DNA of 64,000 nt from Deltaproteobacteria bacterium (lineage in GTDB: Bacteria > Myxococcota_A > UBA9160 > SMWR01): NCBI GenBank assembly GCA_019310965.1, contig JAFDDG010000012.1, forward strand, positions 1 to 64,000, in the 5' to 3' direction. Under the pieces are notes generated by a model. The model saw only the letters and a program-made list of their open reading frames with translations, was not told where the DNA came from and did no database searches. The position numbers and the translations under genes are program-made. Each line of letters opens with the position of its first letter. Position 1 is the first letter of the stretch. Of this stretch, positions 17,315 through 28,002 are shown one piece after another.

Positions 17315-19934
17315 CGGCGAGAATCACCTCGAGCCGCGCGAACGCGTCGTCGAGCTTCGACGCGTCCTTGCCGCCCGCCTGGGCGAAGTCGGGGCGCCCG
17401 CCGCCTTTGCCACCGACGATCCCCGCCAGCTCGGAGATGAGCGCCCCCGCCTTGAAACGGTCGACCAGGTCCTTGGTGACACCGAGCGCCAGCGTCACGC
17501 CGCCTTCCTTCTCGGCAGCCACGAGCACGACGCCGCTGCCGAGCTTCTGACGCAGCTCGTCGACGAGCGTGCGCAACTGCTTGCCTTCGACGCCGTCGAC
17601 CCGTGTCGCCAGGAGCCTGGTGCCAGCGACTTCCTTCGCCTTGCTCGTGAGCTCGCTCGAGGCCGTGCCTCGCTGCTCGACGCGGAGCTTCTCGATCTCG
17701 CGCTCGAGCTCACGCCTCTCGTCGACGAGCTTCTCCACCCTGGCTGCGAGCTCCGGGATTCCCACCTTGAGCTTTGCCGCGATCGACTGGAGCTGCTCTT
17801 CCTGCTGACGCATGTGCGCGAGCGCACCGAGGCCCGTCAGCGCCTCGACGCGACGCACGCCGGCGGCGATGCCCGTCTCGCCGATCACCTTGAGCAGCCC
17901 GATCTCGCCGGTCGCCCGCGCGTGCGTTCCGCCGCAGAGCTCCGTCGAGAAGTCACCGAAGGAGACGACGCGCACCCGGTCTCCATACTTTTCCTCGAAG
18001 ATGGCCACGGCACCGGATTCGATCGCGTCCGGGTAGCTCATCTCGCTCACGTGGGCCGGTGCGTTGGCCTCGATCCAACCGTTCGCGAGATCCTCGATGC
18101 GACGGATCTCAGCGGCTTCGAGCGGTGCGTCGTGGGTGAAGTCGAAACGCAGCCGGTCCGGCGCCACCAGCGAGCCCTTCTGCATGGCCTGGGCTCCCAG
18201 CACTTCGCGCAGCGCCGCGTGCAGCAGGTGGGTCCCCGAGTGATTCCGCACCGTCGCGGCACGCGCCTCCGGATCGACGGCGAGATCGGCGCCCTCCTCG
18301 ACCCGCACCTCGCCGCGCACCACTTTGCCGCGGTGCACCACCAACTCGCCGACAGGTCGCAGCGTATCGCGCACCGCCACCTCGCCGGACGCGGTTCTGA
18401 GCGTGCCGCGATCACCCGCCTGGCCCCCGCTCTCCGCGTAGAAAGGAGTCTCCTCGACGACGATCTCGACCTCGTCGCCTTCCCGGGCGACATCGCTCAC
18501 CGCGCCGCCGAGCAGCAGCGCGCGGATGCGCGAGGTGGCGCAGAGGGAGTCGTAGCCGAGGAAGCTCGTTGAGAGATCGACGGCGATGCGTCCGTAGATC
18601 TCGTCGACCTTCGCGTCGCCCGAGCCCTTCCAGGCCGAGCGCGCGCGCTGGCGCTGCTCGTCCATGGCGGCGTCGAAGCCGGACTGGTCGAGCTCGAGCC
18701 CGTGGCCAACCAGGATGTCCGCCGTCAGGTCGACCGGAAATCCGAAGGTGTCGTAGAGCTTGAACACCGCCTCACCCGGCAGGGTCTGCTGCCCGGTATC
18801 GCGCAGCTTGGCCACCTCGTCGTCGAGCAGCAACATGCCCTTCGAGAGCGTCGACAGAAAGCGCTGCTCTTCGCGCGCGATGCGGTCGGTGATGAACGCC
18901 CGCCGGTCGGCCAGCTCCGGGTACGCCCCCTGCATTTCGTCGATCACCGTGTTGGCCACGTCGTGCAGGAAAGGCCGCTCGAGCCCCAGCAGCCAACCGT
19001 GCCGCGCGCCGCGGCGCAGGATGCGCCGCAGCACGTAGCCGCGGCCCTCGTTCGCCGGCAGCACACCGTCACCGATCAGGAAGGTGAGCGCGCGAACGTG
19101 GTCGGCGATCACGTTCAGCGACACGTCCTTCTCCGGATCCTCACCGCGGCCCACGCCCGCAAGCTCGGACGCCCGCGCGATGATCGGCGTGAAGAGATCC
19201 GTCTCGTAGGTCGACGCGACGCCCTGGATCACCGTGGCGAGACGCTCGAGGCCGGCTCCGGTATCGACGCAGGGCCTCGGCAGCGGCACCATCTCGCCCG
19301 CCGCGTTGCGGTCGAACTGCATGAAGACGAGGTTCCAGATCTCGAGGTACCGGCCGCTGTCCGACGACGGATCGTCGTCGTCGACGCCCGACACGGGGCC
19401 GAAGTCCACGTAGATCTCGGAGCACGGCCCGCACGGCCCGGTGTCGCCCATCGACCAGAAATTCTCTTCCTCGTCGAGTCGGAAGATGCGCTCCTCGGAG
19501 AGCCCGATGCGATCGCGCCACAGCTCGAAGGCCTCGTCGTCCTCCCGGAAGACCGACACCACCAGGTTCTTCGCCGGGATACCCAGAGCCTCGGTCACGA
19601 GCTGCCAGGAGTACTCGATGGCGGCTTCCTTGAAATAGTCGCCAAATGAGAAGTTGCCGAGCATCTCGAAGAAGGTGTGGTGTCGCGGCGTGCGCCCGAC
19701 GTTCTCGAGGTCATTGTGCTTGCCCGAGACCCGCATCACCTTTTGCGAGGTCGTGGCCGTCTTGTAGGGCCGCGTCTCCTCACCGGTGAAGACGCGCTTG
19801 AAGGGCACCATGCCGGCGTTCGTGAAGAGCAGCGTCGGATCGCTCTCCGGCACGAGCGACCCACTCGCCACACGGCGATGCCCGCGCTGCTCGAAGAAGC
19901 GCAGGAACGTCTCCCGAATCTCACTCGCCCGCAT
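17307..19934 (-). CDS. alaS: Alanyl-tRNA synthetase
   Basis: AlaRS charges tRNA-Ala in the cytoplasm and edits mischarged Ser and Gly. At 875 residues it is full length. The class II aminoacylation core begins EIRETFLRFFEQRGHRRVAS, with FTNAGMVPFK and the motif 2 region NFSFGDYFKEAAIE. The editing domain shows HSGTHLLHAALREVLG and the zinc/metal Cys-His block CGGTHARATGEIG. A coiled-coil linker and C-Ala domain (ending GGRPDFAQAGGKD) follow. ATG at 19934 has GGAGGG about 12 nt upstream. It overlaps the downstream ispG, an unusual pairing. Confidence 0.98.
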   Translation of the reverse strand: MRASEIRETFLRFFEQRGHRRVASGSLVPESDPTLLFTNAGMVPFKRVFTGEETRPYKTATTSQKVMRVSGKHNDLENVGRTPRHHTFFEMLGNFSFGDYFKEAAIEYSWQLVTEALGIPAKNLVVSVFREDDEAFELWRDRIGLSEERIFRLDEEENFWSMGDTGPCGPCSEIYVDFGPVSGVDDDDPSSDSGRYLEIWNLVFMQFDRNAAGEMVPLPRPCVDTGAGLERLATVIQGVASTYETDLFTPIIARASELAGVGRGEDPEKDVSLNVIADHVRALTFLIGDGVLPANEGRGYVLRRILRRGARHGWLLGLERPFLHDVANTVIDEMQGAYPELADRRAFITDRIAREEQRFLSTLSKGMLLLDDEVAKLRDTGQQTLPGEAVFKLYDTFGFPVDLTADILVGHGLELDQSGFDAAMDEQRQRARSAWKGSGDAKVDEIYGRIAVDLSTSFLGYDSLCATSRIRALLLGGAVSDVAREGDEVEIVVEETPFYAESGGQAGDRGTLRTASGEVAVRDTLRPVGELVVHRGKVVRGEVRVEEGADLAVDPEARAATVRNHSGTHLLHAALREVLGAQAMQKGSLVAPDRLRFDFTHDAPLEAAEIRRIEDLANGWIEANAPAHVSEMSYPDAIESGAVAIFEEKYGDRVRVVSFGDFSTELCGGTHARATGEIGLLKVIGETGIAAGVRRVEALTGLGALAHMRQQEEQLQSIAAKLKVGIPELAARVEKLVDERRELEREIEKLRVEQRGTASSELTSKAKEVAGTRLLATRVDGVEGKQLRTLVDELRQKLGSGVVLVAAEKEGGVTLALGVTKDLVDRFKAGALISELAGIVGGKGGGRPDFAQAGGKDASKLDDAFARLEVILAGD

Positions 19935-20119
19935 TGGAAACCACAGCCCTCCAGCCAGGGGAAGCCGAAGAATAACCGAGGGTTACAGCGTCTGCCGCGC
20001 ACCGGTCGACAACGCCGCGAAGCCCGCCTGTCGGTCGGCCGCTGCCGGGCGCGGGCGCGGGGGCGGCTCGCCGGCCCCGGCCCGATGGGGTCACTGCGAC
20101 GTCTGGCACGGGAATGGAA

Positions 20120-21313
20120 TCAGAAGCGCTGAATCAGGTCGTCGTCCGGCCCAGCGTCGCCCTCTTTGAGGAGGTCTTCGGGCTTGGCGTCCTCTTCGGA
20201 CTCCGACTCCTCCTCGAAGTCTTCCCATGTGCCGTCGGAAGACGATCCGATGCCGCGGAAGCGCAGGGCGAAGTCGTCCGGATTGGACACGTGCTTGAGC
20301 GCCTCTTCGTAGGTGACGAGCTCCTGCTTCACCAACTGCATCAGCGACTGATCGAAGCTCTGCATGCCGTAGGTCGTGAAGCCCTTGGAGATCGCATCGC
20401 GGATCTCCTTCGTACGCTCCTTGTCCGCGATGCACTCGCGAATGCGAGCCGTCGACACCATCACCTCGAGCGCGGGCACCCGGCCCTTGCCATCGGCCCG
20501 AGGCACCAGGCGCTGAGAGATCACGGCCTTCAGGATCGACGAGAGCTGCAAGCGGATCTGCTTCTGCTGATACGGTGGGAATACCGAGATGATGCGGTTG
20601 ATGGTCTCGGTGGCGTCGAGCGTGTGCAAGGTGCTCATCACCAGGTGGCCCGTCTCCGCAGCGGTGATGCCGGTCTCGATGGTCTCGAAGTCGCGCATCT
20701 CGCCGACGAGGATCACGTCGGGGTCCTGACGCAGGGCCGCGCGCAACGCCATGGAGAAGCTCTGGGTGTCGACACCGATTTCACGCTGGTTCACGATCGA
20801 GCGACGATCGCGGATCAGGAACTCGATGGGATCTTCGATCGTCATGATGTGGCAGGTGCGGGTGGCGTTGATGAACTCGATCATCGACGCCAGGGACGTC
20901 GACTTGCCCGAGCCGGTCGTACCCGTCACGAGAATCAGACCGCGCTGCTCCATGGCGATCGACTCGATCACCTTGGGCAGATGCAGGTGCTCCAGCGACT
21001 TTACGCCGAACGGGATCACGCGAAGGACGATGCCGATGGTGCCGCGCTGCTGGAAGACGTTCACGCGGAACCGGCCGAGGCCGGCGATACCGTGGGCGAG
21101 GTCGACCTCTCGCGTCTCCTCGAAGCGGGCCTTCTGGATCGGATTCATGATCTCGAAGGCCATCTTCTGGACCTCGTCGGAATTGAGCCGCTCGCCGTCC
21201 TTGAGCGGCACCAATCCGCCATCCAGGCGGAACATCGGGGGCAGTCCCGACTTCAGATGGATGTCCGAGGCGCCGCCCTTCAGCGCGATCTTCAAGATTT
21301 CGGTGAGATCCAA
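20120..21313 (-). CDS. pilT: Type IV pilus retraction ATPase PilT
   Basis: PilT is the hexameric motor that depolymerises type IV pili for twitching. The track ORF (471 aa) begins too early. TTG at 21313, with GGGAGG about 9 nt upstream, gives a 397-residue protein starting in the family's LTEILKIALKGGASDIHLK. Walker A is GTTGSGKSTSLASMI, and the Asp box, Walker B and His box follow (IMTIEDPIEF, DPDVILVGEMRD, AAETGHLVMSTLHT). These match PilT rather than PilU. The C terminus carries an unusual acidic extension of about 40 residues. Pilus structural genes are not in the window. Confidence 0.93.
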   Translation of the reverse strand: MDLTEILKIALKGGASDIHLKSGLPPMFRLDGGLVPLKDGERLNSDEVQKMAFEIMNPIQKARFEETREVDLAHGIAGLGRFRVNVFQQRGTIGIVLRVIPFGVKSLEHLHLPKVIESIAMEQRGLILVTGTTGSGKSTSLASMIEFINATRTCHIMTIEDPIEFLIRDRRSIVNQREIGVDTQSFSMALRAALRQDPDVILVGEMRDFETIETGITAAETGHLVMSTLHTLDATETINRIISVFPPYQQKQIRLQLSSILKAVISQRLVPRADGKGRVPALEVMVSTARIRECIADKERTKEIRDAISKGFTTYGMQSFDQSLMQLVKQELVTYEEALKHVSNPDDFALRFRGIGSSSDGTWEDFEEESESEEDAKPEDLLKEGDAGPDDDLIQRF

Positions 21314-21516
21314 GACCGGTGTCCTCCCGGCCCACAGTCGTCGGCCGTCACGGCGTTCTTCGTCTCGTTGAGGGGCCGTCTTGAGCCAGAACCGGGGGGA
21401 TTGCACACCGGTTTCGCAGGCGGCCGGCGAGTGCGAGGAACTCAGGTTCGAACCCCGCCAGACCGATGAAACCCGGAGGAAGATCCCGAGCCGAAACCGG
21501 CAGAACCGAGGCCAAG

Positions 21517-23079
21517 ATGCACCTGCGCGACACACGCAGACCGGCGCTCCTCGCCGGTCTGACCTTGCTCCTCTTGCTGACGCTGGCTGTCGCCTGCGTG
21601 ATTCCCGTGCAAACGGCGCCGGGGCTCCGGGGCCAGGTCGTCGACCGCACGACCGGCCAGCCGGTGGCGAACGCCATCGTGGTCGTGCGCTTCGACGGAC
21701 GCCACGGCGACCAGCTGCCCGATCGAGAGTTGCTCGGCCACGCGGAGGCGACGACCGGCCCGGATGGCAGCTTCCAGATCGAACGTTACTCCCGCAGCGG
21801 CGCCTCGCTGTGGCCCGTTTTCCAGAGCGAGACTCGCATCGTCTCCGTGCTGCGCAGCGGCTACCGCTGCCCGGATCCCCTGCACGTCACAGGCGTCCGC
21901 GACGTGCGCGTCGAGATCGAACCGGCCCTGGACCAGAAGGACCGGCAGGCCTCATGCCGGCCCGTGGCCTCCCGTCGAGGCGAGGCGGAGGCCCACCGCG
22001 TTGCCTGGCGCGAGCTCTACCCGCCGTCCGAATCACCGGCACAGCGCGCGGAGCGCCGGCAGCTCGGTCGCACACTCGAGGCACGCACGGCCCTGGGCTA
22101 CGGCGCGAATTGCAGTGGCCCGGTCGTGGATCTGGCCCTGGCGCCGGATGGTATGCGGGTCGCGTTCGCGGTCACCACAGGCGACGGCGTCGACCTGGAG
22201 CTCGTCGACATCACGCCTGCGGGCACCCGCGCGTCACGCACCGCCGCCACCGCGGACGATGTGCCGCCGCGACGGCTCGCCTGGACACAGCCCGGAGAAC
22301 TGGTGCTCTGGTCCCCGGCTCGGCTCGGCGGCCGCAGCGCCGCCGCCTCGATCTTTTCCGCGGGGCACACGGAGGTCATGTGGAAGAATTCGCAGGCACT
22401 GCCCGCCGCCATCGATCCCAACGCCCAGACTGCGCGCACGCGCACGCCGCTCGAGCCCGACGATCTAAGTGACGAGACGGACACGCGCTGGCTCGGTCGC
22501 TCTTTCTCGCTGGAGCGCTCGCTCGACCTGAGCAGCGGGCTCAGCCGCGATCGCCTGCTGGTGCGCCGTGAAGACGGCTCGAAGTTCGACATGGTATTGC
22601 CCGGCGAGGCCTGCGGCGGAGCACGTTTCGGGCGTCCGCAGTACCGGGTGGGTGCTGGAGGGCGCCTCGCTTTCGACCTGCGCTACGTCGAGGGCGGCTG
22701 CCACGCCGTGGCCATCGACCTCACATCGGGCGCCTGGAGCCGTATCGACGCGAGCCGCGCCGCCGGTCAGTGCCGCACACAGCGCGCGATGCCCCCGGCA
22801 CTGCTCGCCACCGCGCTGCGCGGCTGGACCCGCGAGTTGCACGACGCCATGCACGGCCAGGGCATCGACACCGGCTCGACCTACGCTCTCACCATACGAG
22901 ACGGCGGCGCAACCTCCGTGCTGGGCCGCAACGCCGAGGGCCTGGCCGTCACCGGCGAGGTACCGAATTTCCCGATCTCGACGCCCCTCGACCGCATCGA
23001 CATAACCCACGTCTCGCCACACGGCGGCGGCATGCGGCTGGCGCCGGACGCGGGGCCCGCCAAGATCGCCCCGCTCTGA
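21517..23079 (+). CDS. Large secreted lipoprotein of unknown function
   Basis: I do not recognise the family. I start it at ATG 21517 (GAGG 6 nt upstream) rather than 21466. This gives about 520 residues with a lipoprotein signal ending in LTLAVAC. After the Cys comes a carboxypeptidase-regulatory-like beta-sandwich segment (GLRGQVVDRTTGQPVANAIV...), common as a binding or stalk domain. A long region with WD-like features follows (LALAPDGMRVAFAVTT, LAWTQPGELVLWSP), suggesting a beta-propeller-like surface. It is probably exposed on the outer membrane or periplasmic side. The gene is divergent from pilT (203 bp), followed 31 bp later by a thioesterase. Confidence 0.6.
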   Translation: MHLRDTRRPALLAGLTLLLLLTLAVACVIPVQTAPGLRGQVVDRTTGQPVANAIVVVRFDGRHGDQLPDRELLGHAEATTGPDGSFQIERYSRSGASLWPVFQSETRIVSVLRSGYRCPDPLHVTGVRDVRVEIEPALDQKDRQASCRPVASRRGEAEAHRVAWRELYPPSESPAQRAERRQLGRTLEARTALGYGANCSGPVVDLALAPDGMRVAFAVTTGDGVDLELVDITPAGTRASRTAATADDVPPRRLAWTQPGELVLWSPARLGGRSAAASIFSAGHTEVMWKNSQALPAAIDPNAQTARTRTPLEPDDLSDETDTRWLGRSFSLERSLDLSSGLSRDRLLVRREDGSKFDMVLPGEACGGARFGRPQYRVGAGGRLAFDLRYVEGGCHAVAIDLTSGAWSRIDASRAAGQCRTQRAMPPALLATALRGWTRELHDAMHGQGIDTGSTYALTIRDGGATSVLGRNAEGLAVTGEVPNFPISTPLDRIDITHVSPHGGGMRLAPDAGPAKIAPL

Positions 23080-23110
23080 ACCGGGGCGGGGCCGGCCGCT
23101 CCTCACTGGA

Positions 23111-23542
23111 GTGGCATTGGCTACCGTCTGCCGCCAGCAGGGGCGCATGGCGGAATTCGCAGAGAACCTGGGCATCGAGACGCTGCGGATGGCGGACGGC
23201 GAGTGCGAGGTGGCGCTCGATCTCTCCGAATTCCACATGAGCATGGCGAGCCGCGCTCACGGTGGGGTGCTCTTCACTCTGCTCGACATGGCTCTCGGCC
23301 GCGCCGTCCTTTCGCAGCTTCCAGAGGGCCGGGGCTGCGCCACCCTGGAAGCTGCGATCCACTACTTCCGCCCGGTCCAGCGCGGCCGCATCCGAGCCGT
23401 GGGCAAGGTCATGCGCGTGACGCGCCACACCGCCTACGCCGAGGCGAAGCTCACCGACGCCGAAGACAACGTTCTGGCCAGCGCCACCGGGACCTTCTTC
23501 CTCACCGAGACGTTGAAGCAGGCCGACCGCGAACGCATCTGA
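23111..23542 (+). CDS. PaaI-type hotdog thioesterase
   Basis: A 143-residue hotdog-fold protein of the PaaI/4HBT group. It carries HGGVLFTLLDMALGRA, the canonical segment with the conserved Gly and catalytic Asp, followed by strand motifs YFRPVQRGRIRAVGKV and RVTRHTAYAEAKLTDAEDNVLASATGTF. It would hydrolyse an acyl- or phenylacetyl-CoA thioester in the cytoplasm. The GTG at 23111 is the track start; the ATG at 23147 (MAEFAENLG) is equally possible and gives a more usual length. It is convergent with a second, distinct thioesterase. Confidence 0.8.
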   Translation: MALATVCRQQGRMAEFAENLGIETLRMADGECEVALDLSEFHMSMASRAHGGVLFTLLDMALGRAVLSQLPEGRGCATLEAAIHYFRPVQRGRIRAVGKVMRVTRHTAYAEAKLTDAEDNVLASATGTFFLTETLKQADRERI

Positions 23543-23607
23543 GGCGCAACCGTCGCCTCTCGCAGCGCGCCCACGAGCGGGGGAGTCGCCGGCGTCAGGT
23601 GCGCGGC

Positions 23608-24054
23608 TCAGCCCGACTGCGGCGCCACCAGACCCGCGAGTTCGGCGCGCTGCAGCTTCGGAAGGCGCCGCGGGCGGCCCTTCTCGTCGACGAGCACGTG
23701 CTCCGTGCTTCCGCTCACCAGCAGCTCGTCGCCCCGGGCAATGGCGTAGCCAACGCCGAGCGACGCACCGCGCACCCAGCGCAGCCACGCGGTCACCGCA
23801 ATGCGATCGTCGAAGCGCGCAGCCTGGTGGTAGTCGAGCTCGACGCGGGTCACCGCGAAGTGGAGCCCCTCGGCCACGTACTCCGTGTAGGGCCGGTGGT
23901 GCTCGTCGAGAAGCTGCACGCGCGCCAGCTCCAGATACTTGACGTAATTCGCGTGGTGCACCACGCGCATGGCGTCCGTATCGAAGAACGGAACTCGCAA
24001 CTCGCAGGTGGTGGTGGCGGCTCCCACCGGAGGCCAGACGTCTCGGCACGACAC
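23608..24054 (-). CDS. YbgC/FadM-type acyl-CoA thioesterase
   Basis: A 4HBT hotdog thioesterase, about 148 residues from the GTG at 24054. The N-terminal block FFDTDAMRVVHHANYVKYLE contains the catalytic Asp and follows the DTDAxxVVyHAnYlkYfE pattern of YbgC/FadM enzymes. LGVGYAIARGDELLVSGSTEHVLVD completes the fold. Upstream the track ORF (191 aa) has a low-complexity extension that overlaps the recA end and is unlikely to be translated. No good ribosome-binding site identifies the start, so it could be a few codons downstream. It may be last in the recA transcription unit. Confidence 0.75.
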   Translation of the reverse strand: MSCRDVWPPVGAATTTCELRVPFFDTDAMRVVHHANYVKYLELARVQLLDEHHRPYTEYVAEGLHFAVTRVELDYHQAARFDDRIAVTAWLRWVRGASLGVGYAIARGDELLVSGSTEHVLVDEKGRPRRLPKLQRAELAGLVAPQSG

Positions 24055-24136
24055 GCGGGGAGTGTAGGGGCAGCTCGCCCGGGGGCGACAGGCGGCCCGC
24101 CCGCCGCCCCCGGATCCGGCACTCGACCTGCGCCGC

Positions 24137-25252
<1,116 letters not shown>

Positions 25253-25263
25253 TTCTTCTTCTC

Positions 25264-25839
25264 CTATACCTTGTGTGAATCAGGGGTGACCGCTGCCCCA
25301 AGAGCCACATGCTCGAGAGGCGAATACCGCGCACCGGAGCGATGCAGCTCGCTCTGGAACAAGACCACCTGATGGACGCGCATGGTGGCGTCGGTGAGCG
25401 CCGCAACGGCGGCGGCCTGCGCAGACCGCCCGCGCCGCACGCGGCCTAGCGTCAAGTGCGAGCGGAAGGCGCGCGCCTCGGGGACGAACCCCTCGCGCGC
25501 GGTGCCGCGCTCGACGGCGGCCGCGAGATTGGCAATGGGCTCCGGCGGTGCAACCTCGCACGCGACGACACGCGGCCGGCGTGGCGTCGGAAAGCCGCGC
25601 ACGGATCCGAGGCTCAGCTCGAACGGCGCGCTCGGGGCCAGCTCCTCGGCCACGGCGCGAGTCAGCGGCTCGACCTGCACCGCAGCGATCTCGCCGAGAA
25701 AGCGCAGCGTCACGTGCAATCCCTCCGGCCGCACCCAGCGCAACGCGTCGGCATGCGGCGCGGCACGCAGCTCGGCGAGCAGCGCCTCGGCCGCACTTCG
25801 GGCAGCGCCCTCGAGAGGGATCGCGAAGAACACTCGCAC
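25264..25839 (-). CDS. thpR: RNA 2',3'-cyclic phosphodiesterase (ThpR/LigT)
   Basis: A 2H-phosphoesterase of 191 residues that opens 2',3'-cyclic ends on RNA. Both signature H-x-T/S-L motifs are present: HVTLRF (about residue 43) and HLTLGR (about residue 129). Length and start ([12 protein letters not shown]) agree with the ThpR family. It lies 4 bp from cinA and 11 bp from recA. The physiological role in bacteria is poorly defined, but this gene neighbourhood recurs in many Deltaproteobacteria. Confidence 0.92.
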   Translation of the reverse strand: MRVFFAIPLEGAARSAAEALLAELRAAPHADALRWVRPEGLHVTLRFLGEIAAVQVEPLTRAVAEELAPSAPFELSLGSVRGFPTPRRPRVVACEVAPPEPIANLAAAVERGTAREGFVPEARAFRSHLTLGRVRRGRSAQAAAVAALTDATMRVHQVVLFQSELHRSGARYSPLEHVALGAAVTPDSHKV

Positions 25840-25843
25840 GCGC

Positions 25844-27163
25844 TCACGTTCCCTTCCCCGATGCCCCAGGCAGCGACGCCCCGCCCCGGGCTCGCATCAG
25901 CGTCGGCCCCAGCAGCTCCTCGCCGAGCACGGCGCGGCGCACCCAGTCGAGCGCCGCGTGCGCCGTGAGCCGGCGATGGCGATGGCGATCGAGCGGAAAC
26001 ACGAAGTGCTCCACAAACGTCCCCTCGGCCCGGGCCAACGCCAGGTAGACGAGCCCGACCGGCTTGTCTTCGCTCCCGCCGTCGGGCCCGGAGATGCCCG
26101 TCGTCGCCAGCCCATAGGTGGCGCCGAAACGCTCGCGCACACCTTCGGCCATCGCGCGCACCGTCTCTTCCGAAACGGCGCCGTGCTCCTCCAGCACCGC
26201 CTGGGGCACGCCGAGCAGAGCCCGCTTCGCCTCGTTCGCATAGGCCACGACGCCGCCGAGGAAACACTCCGAGGCGCCGGGCTCCTCTGTCACGGATTCG
26301 GCAATCAGCCCGCCAGTGCACGACTCGGCCACCGCCAGAGTCTGCCCCTTCTCCCGCAAGAGCCGCCCCACCACGGCCGGCAGCGTCTCCTCGCCCTCGC
26401 CATAGATGATCGCACCGAGGCGCTCGCGGATCTGGGCACAGACCCGATCGAGCTTCGCCTCCGCCTCCTCGGGCGTGGCGGCCCGCGCCACCGGGCGCAA
26501 GTAGTTGTCGGGAAAGGCGGTGCGAAAGCCGAGCGCCACGTCGTCAGCCGCTGCGATGTCTTCGAGCTGGTCGTCGAGCATCGACTCGCCGGTGCCAAAG
26601 GTGCGCAGCAGGCGCGCGCGCACCACCTGTGCGACGCCGGTGCGCTTCGCGAGCCGCGGCAGCACCTGCTCGTCCAGCATGCGCATCATCTCCCGCGGCA
26701 CGCCGGGTACGCAGAAGAAGACCGCGCGCTCGAGGGGCAGCATGAAGCCAGGAGCGGTGCCGATGGGGTTCGCGAGCACCTCGGCACCCTCGGGAAAATC
26801 CGCCTGGGTGGCGTTGTTGGGCGTCATCTCGCGACCTACGGCGCGAAAGAAGGCGCGGATGCCCTCGAGCGCGTTCTCGTCGCGCACCAGTTTCCTGCCG
26901 AAGCTCTCGGCCAGCACCGACGAGGTGAGATCGTCACGCGTCGGTCCCAGGCCGCCGGAGACGAGCACCACGTCCGCGCGCTCGGCGGCGCGCAGGAAGG
27001 CATCGGTCATGTCCGCCGGGTCGTCTCGCACCGAGGCATGCCAGTGGGTCTGCACGTCGAGCGACAACAGACGATCCGAGAGGAAGGCCTTGTTCGAATC
27101 GACGATCTCGCCGCGCAGAAGCTCGTCGCCAATCGTCAGGATCTCTGCAATCACCCCGCGCAC
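25844..27163 (-). CDS. cinA: Competence/damage-inducible protein CinA
   Basis: A two-domain protein of 439 residues. The N-terminal COG1058/MoaB-like domain has AEILTIGDELLRGEIVDSN and SGGLGPTRDDLTSS. The C-terminal CinA/PncC domain (about 275-430) is an NMN deamidase fold with LAVAESCTGGLIAESV and GPDGGSEDKPVG. CinA enzymes act on ADP-ribose and NMN in NAD recycling. The start is GTG at 27163 with GCGGAG close by; a second GTG three codons later is possible. It lies between pgpA and thpR in the recA cluster. Confidence 0.93.
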   Translation of the reverse strand: MRGVIAEILTIGDELLRGEIVDSNKAFLSDRLLSLDVQTHWHASVRDDPADMTDAFLRAAERADVVLVSGGLGPTRDDLTSSVLAESFGRKLVRDENALEGIRAFFRAVGREMTPNNATQADFPEGAEVLANPIGTAPGFMLPLERAVFFCVPGVPREMMRMLDEQVLPRLAKRTGVAQVVRARLLRTFGTGESMLDDQLEDIAAADDVALGFRTAFPDNYLRPVARAATPEEAEAKLDRVCAQIRERLGAIIYGEGEETLPAVVGRLLREKGQTLAVAESCTGGLIAESVTEEPGASECFLGGVVAYANEAKRALLGVPQAVLEEHGAVSEETVRAMAEGVRERFGATYGLATTGISGPDGGSEDKPVGLVYLALARAEGTFVEHFVFPLDRHRHRRLTAHAALDWVRRAVLGEELLGPTLMRARGGASLPGASGKGT

Positions 27164-27178
27164 TCCGCTCGCGCACCA

Positions 27179-27251
27179 CTCGCTGCGCGGCCTGCGGCCT
27201 GCCGGATCGCGACCTTCGCTCGCAGGCTGCTCGCTGCGCGGCCTGCGGCCT
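27179..27251. repeat. Two direct 22-bp repeats (members of a small dispersed family)
   Basis: The 22-mer ctcgctgcgcggcctgcggcct occurs at 27179-27200 and exactly again at 27230-27251, with starts 51 bp apart in the gap between pgpA and cinA. A third copy with one mismatch lies on the other strand at 34594-34615. The core GGCC-TGC-GGCC can form a tiny hairpin, a trait of REP-like elements. Confidence 0.75.
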
Positions 27252-27263
27252 TGCCGGGGGGCC

Positions 27264-27731
27264 TCACGTCAGCACCAGGATCAGAATCGACATCACGCTC
27301 GCACCCATCAGACCGGCCACCACGTCGTCGAGCATCACGCCCGCCCCACCGGCGAAGCTCTGCTCGGCCCAACGCGCGGGCCCCGGTTTCCAGATATCAA
27401 AGCCGCGAAATACGACGAATCCGGTCACAAGCCAGGAAAAACTTGCCGGCACATCGAAGAGGACGAACGGGAAGTAGGTCAGGAGCTGGCCGACGATCTC
27501 GTCGATCACGATGCGGCCGTCGTCCTTGCGGTGATGGACGCGCTCGAACTCGTCCGCGGCCCAGACGCCGGCCGAGAGCAGGCCCAACGTGGTGAGTGGG
27601 TAGAGCCACGGGCCGAAGCCCGAAATGAGGGGATACAGCACCACCCCCACCAGGGAGCCGAAGGTGCCCGAGGCCACCGGTGCGTAGCCACTGCCCGCCC
27701 CCGTGGCCAGCACGAGAGCCACCGGGTTCAC
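27264..27731 (-). CDS. pgpA: Phosphatidylglycerophosphatase A
   Basis: PgpA dephosphorylates phosphatidylglycerophosphate to phosphatidylglycerol in the inner membrane. The 155-residue protein has several membrane helices. It contains the family block TGAGSGYAPVASGTFGSLVG near the N terminus and DDGRIVIDEIVGQLLTYFPF, with the metal-binding DE. FRGFDIWKPGPA is also conserved. The start is GTG at 27731. It heads the cluster pgpA-cinA-thpR-recA, separated from cinA by the 22-bp repeats. Confidence 0.94.
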   Translation of the reverse strand: MNPVALVLATGAGSGYAPVASGTFGSLVGVVLYPLISGFGPWLYPLTTLGLLSAGVWAADEFERVHHRKDDGRIVIDEIVGQLLTYFPFVLFDVPASFSWLVTGFVVFRGFDIWKPGPARWAEQSFAGGAGVMLDDVVAGLMGASVMSILILVLT

Positions 27732-28002
27732 CGGTACATCAGAATATTCCTGACTATTTTCAGACGTTTGCGGCTTTCCGAACGGAGCCGCGGCCGGAGG
27801 AGAAACCGCAGAGGCCCCGACGCATCGACCCGGGGAAGGTCATGCGCCTCGAGTGGCAGAGTACCGTCGGCGCCGGGCGAGCGTCAATGCGAGGAGGCGA
27901 AAAAAAGGAGAAACTGAGGCCGAACACCGCACCCGACCCTCATCTGGGGGTCCCACCGGCCCCTCACGGCGATCTAGAATCGGGCCGCCTCGACTCTGTT
28001 GA

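Noticed and set aside
21440-21470. GGTTCGAACC near pilT resembles the T-arm of a tRNA.
   Set aside because: No acceptor, D or anticodon stem can be built around it in either direction.
27179-27251. Two equally sized repeats separated by 29 bp looked like a minimal CRISPR array.
   Set aside because: Only two copies, no cas genes in the window, and a third isolated copy elsewhere. Better explained as a dispersed repeat.
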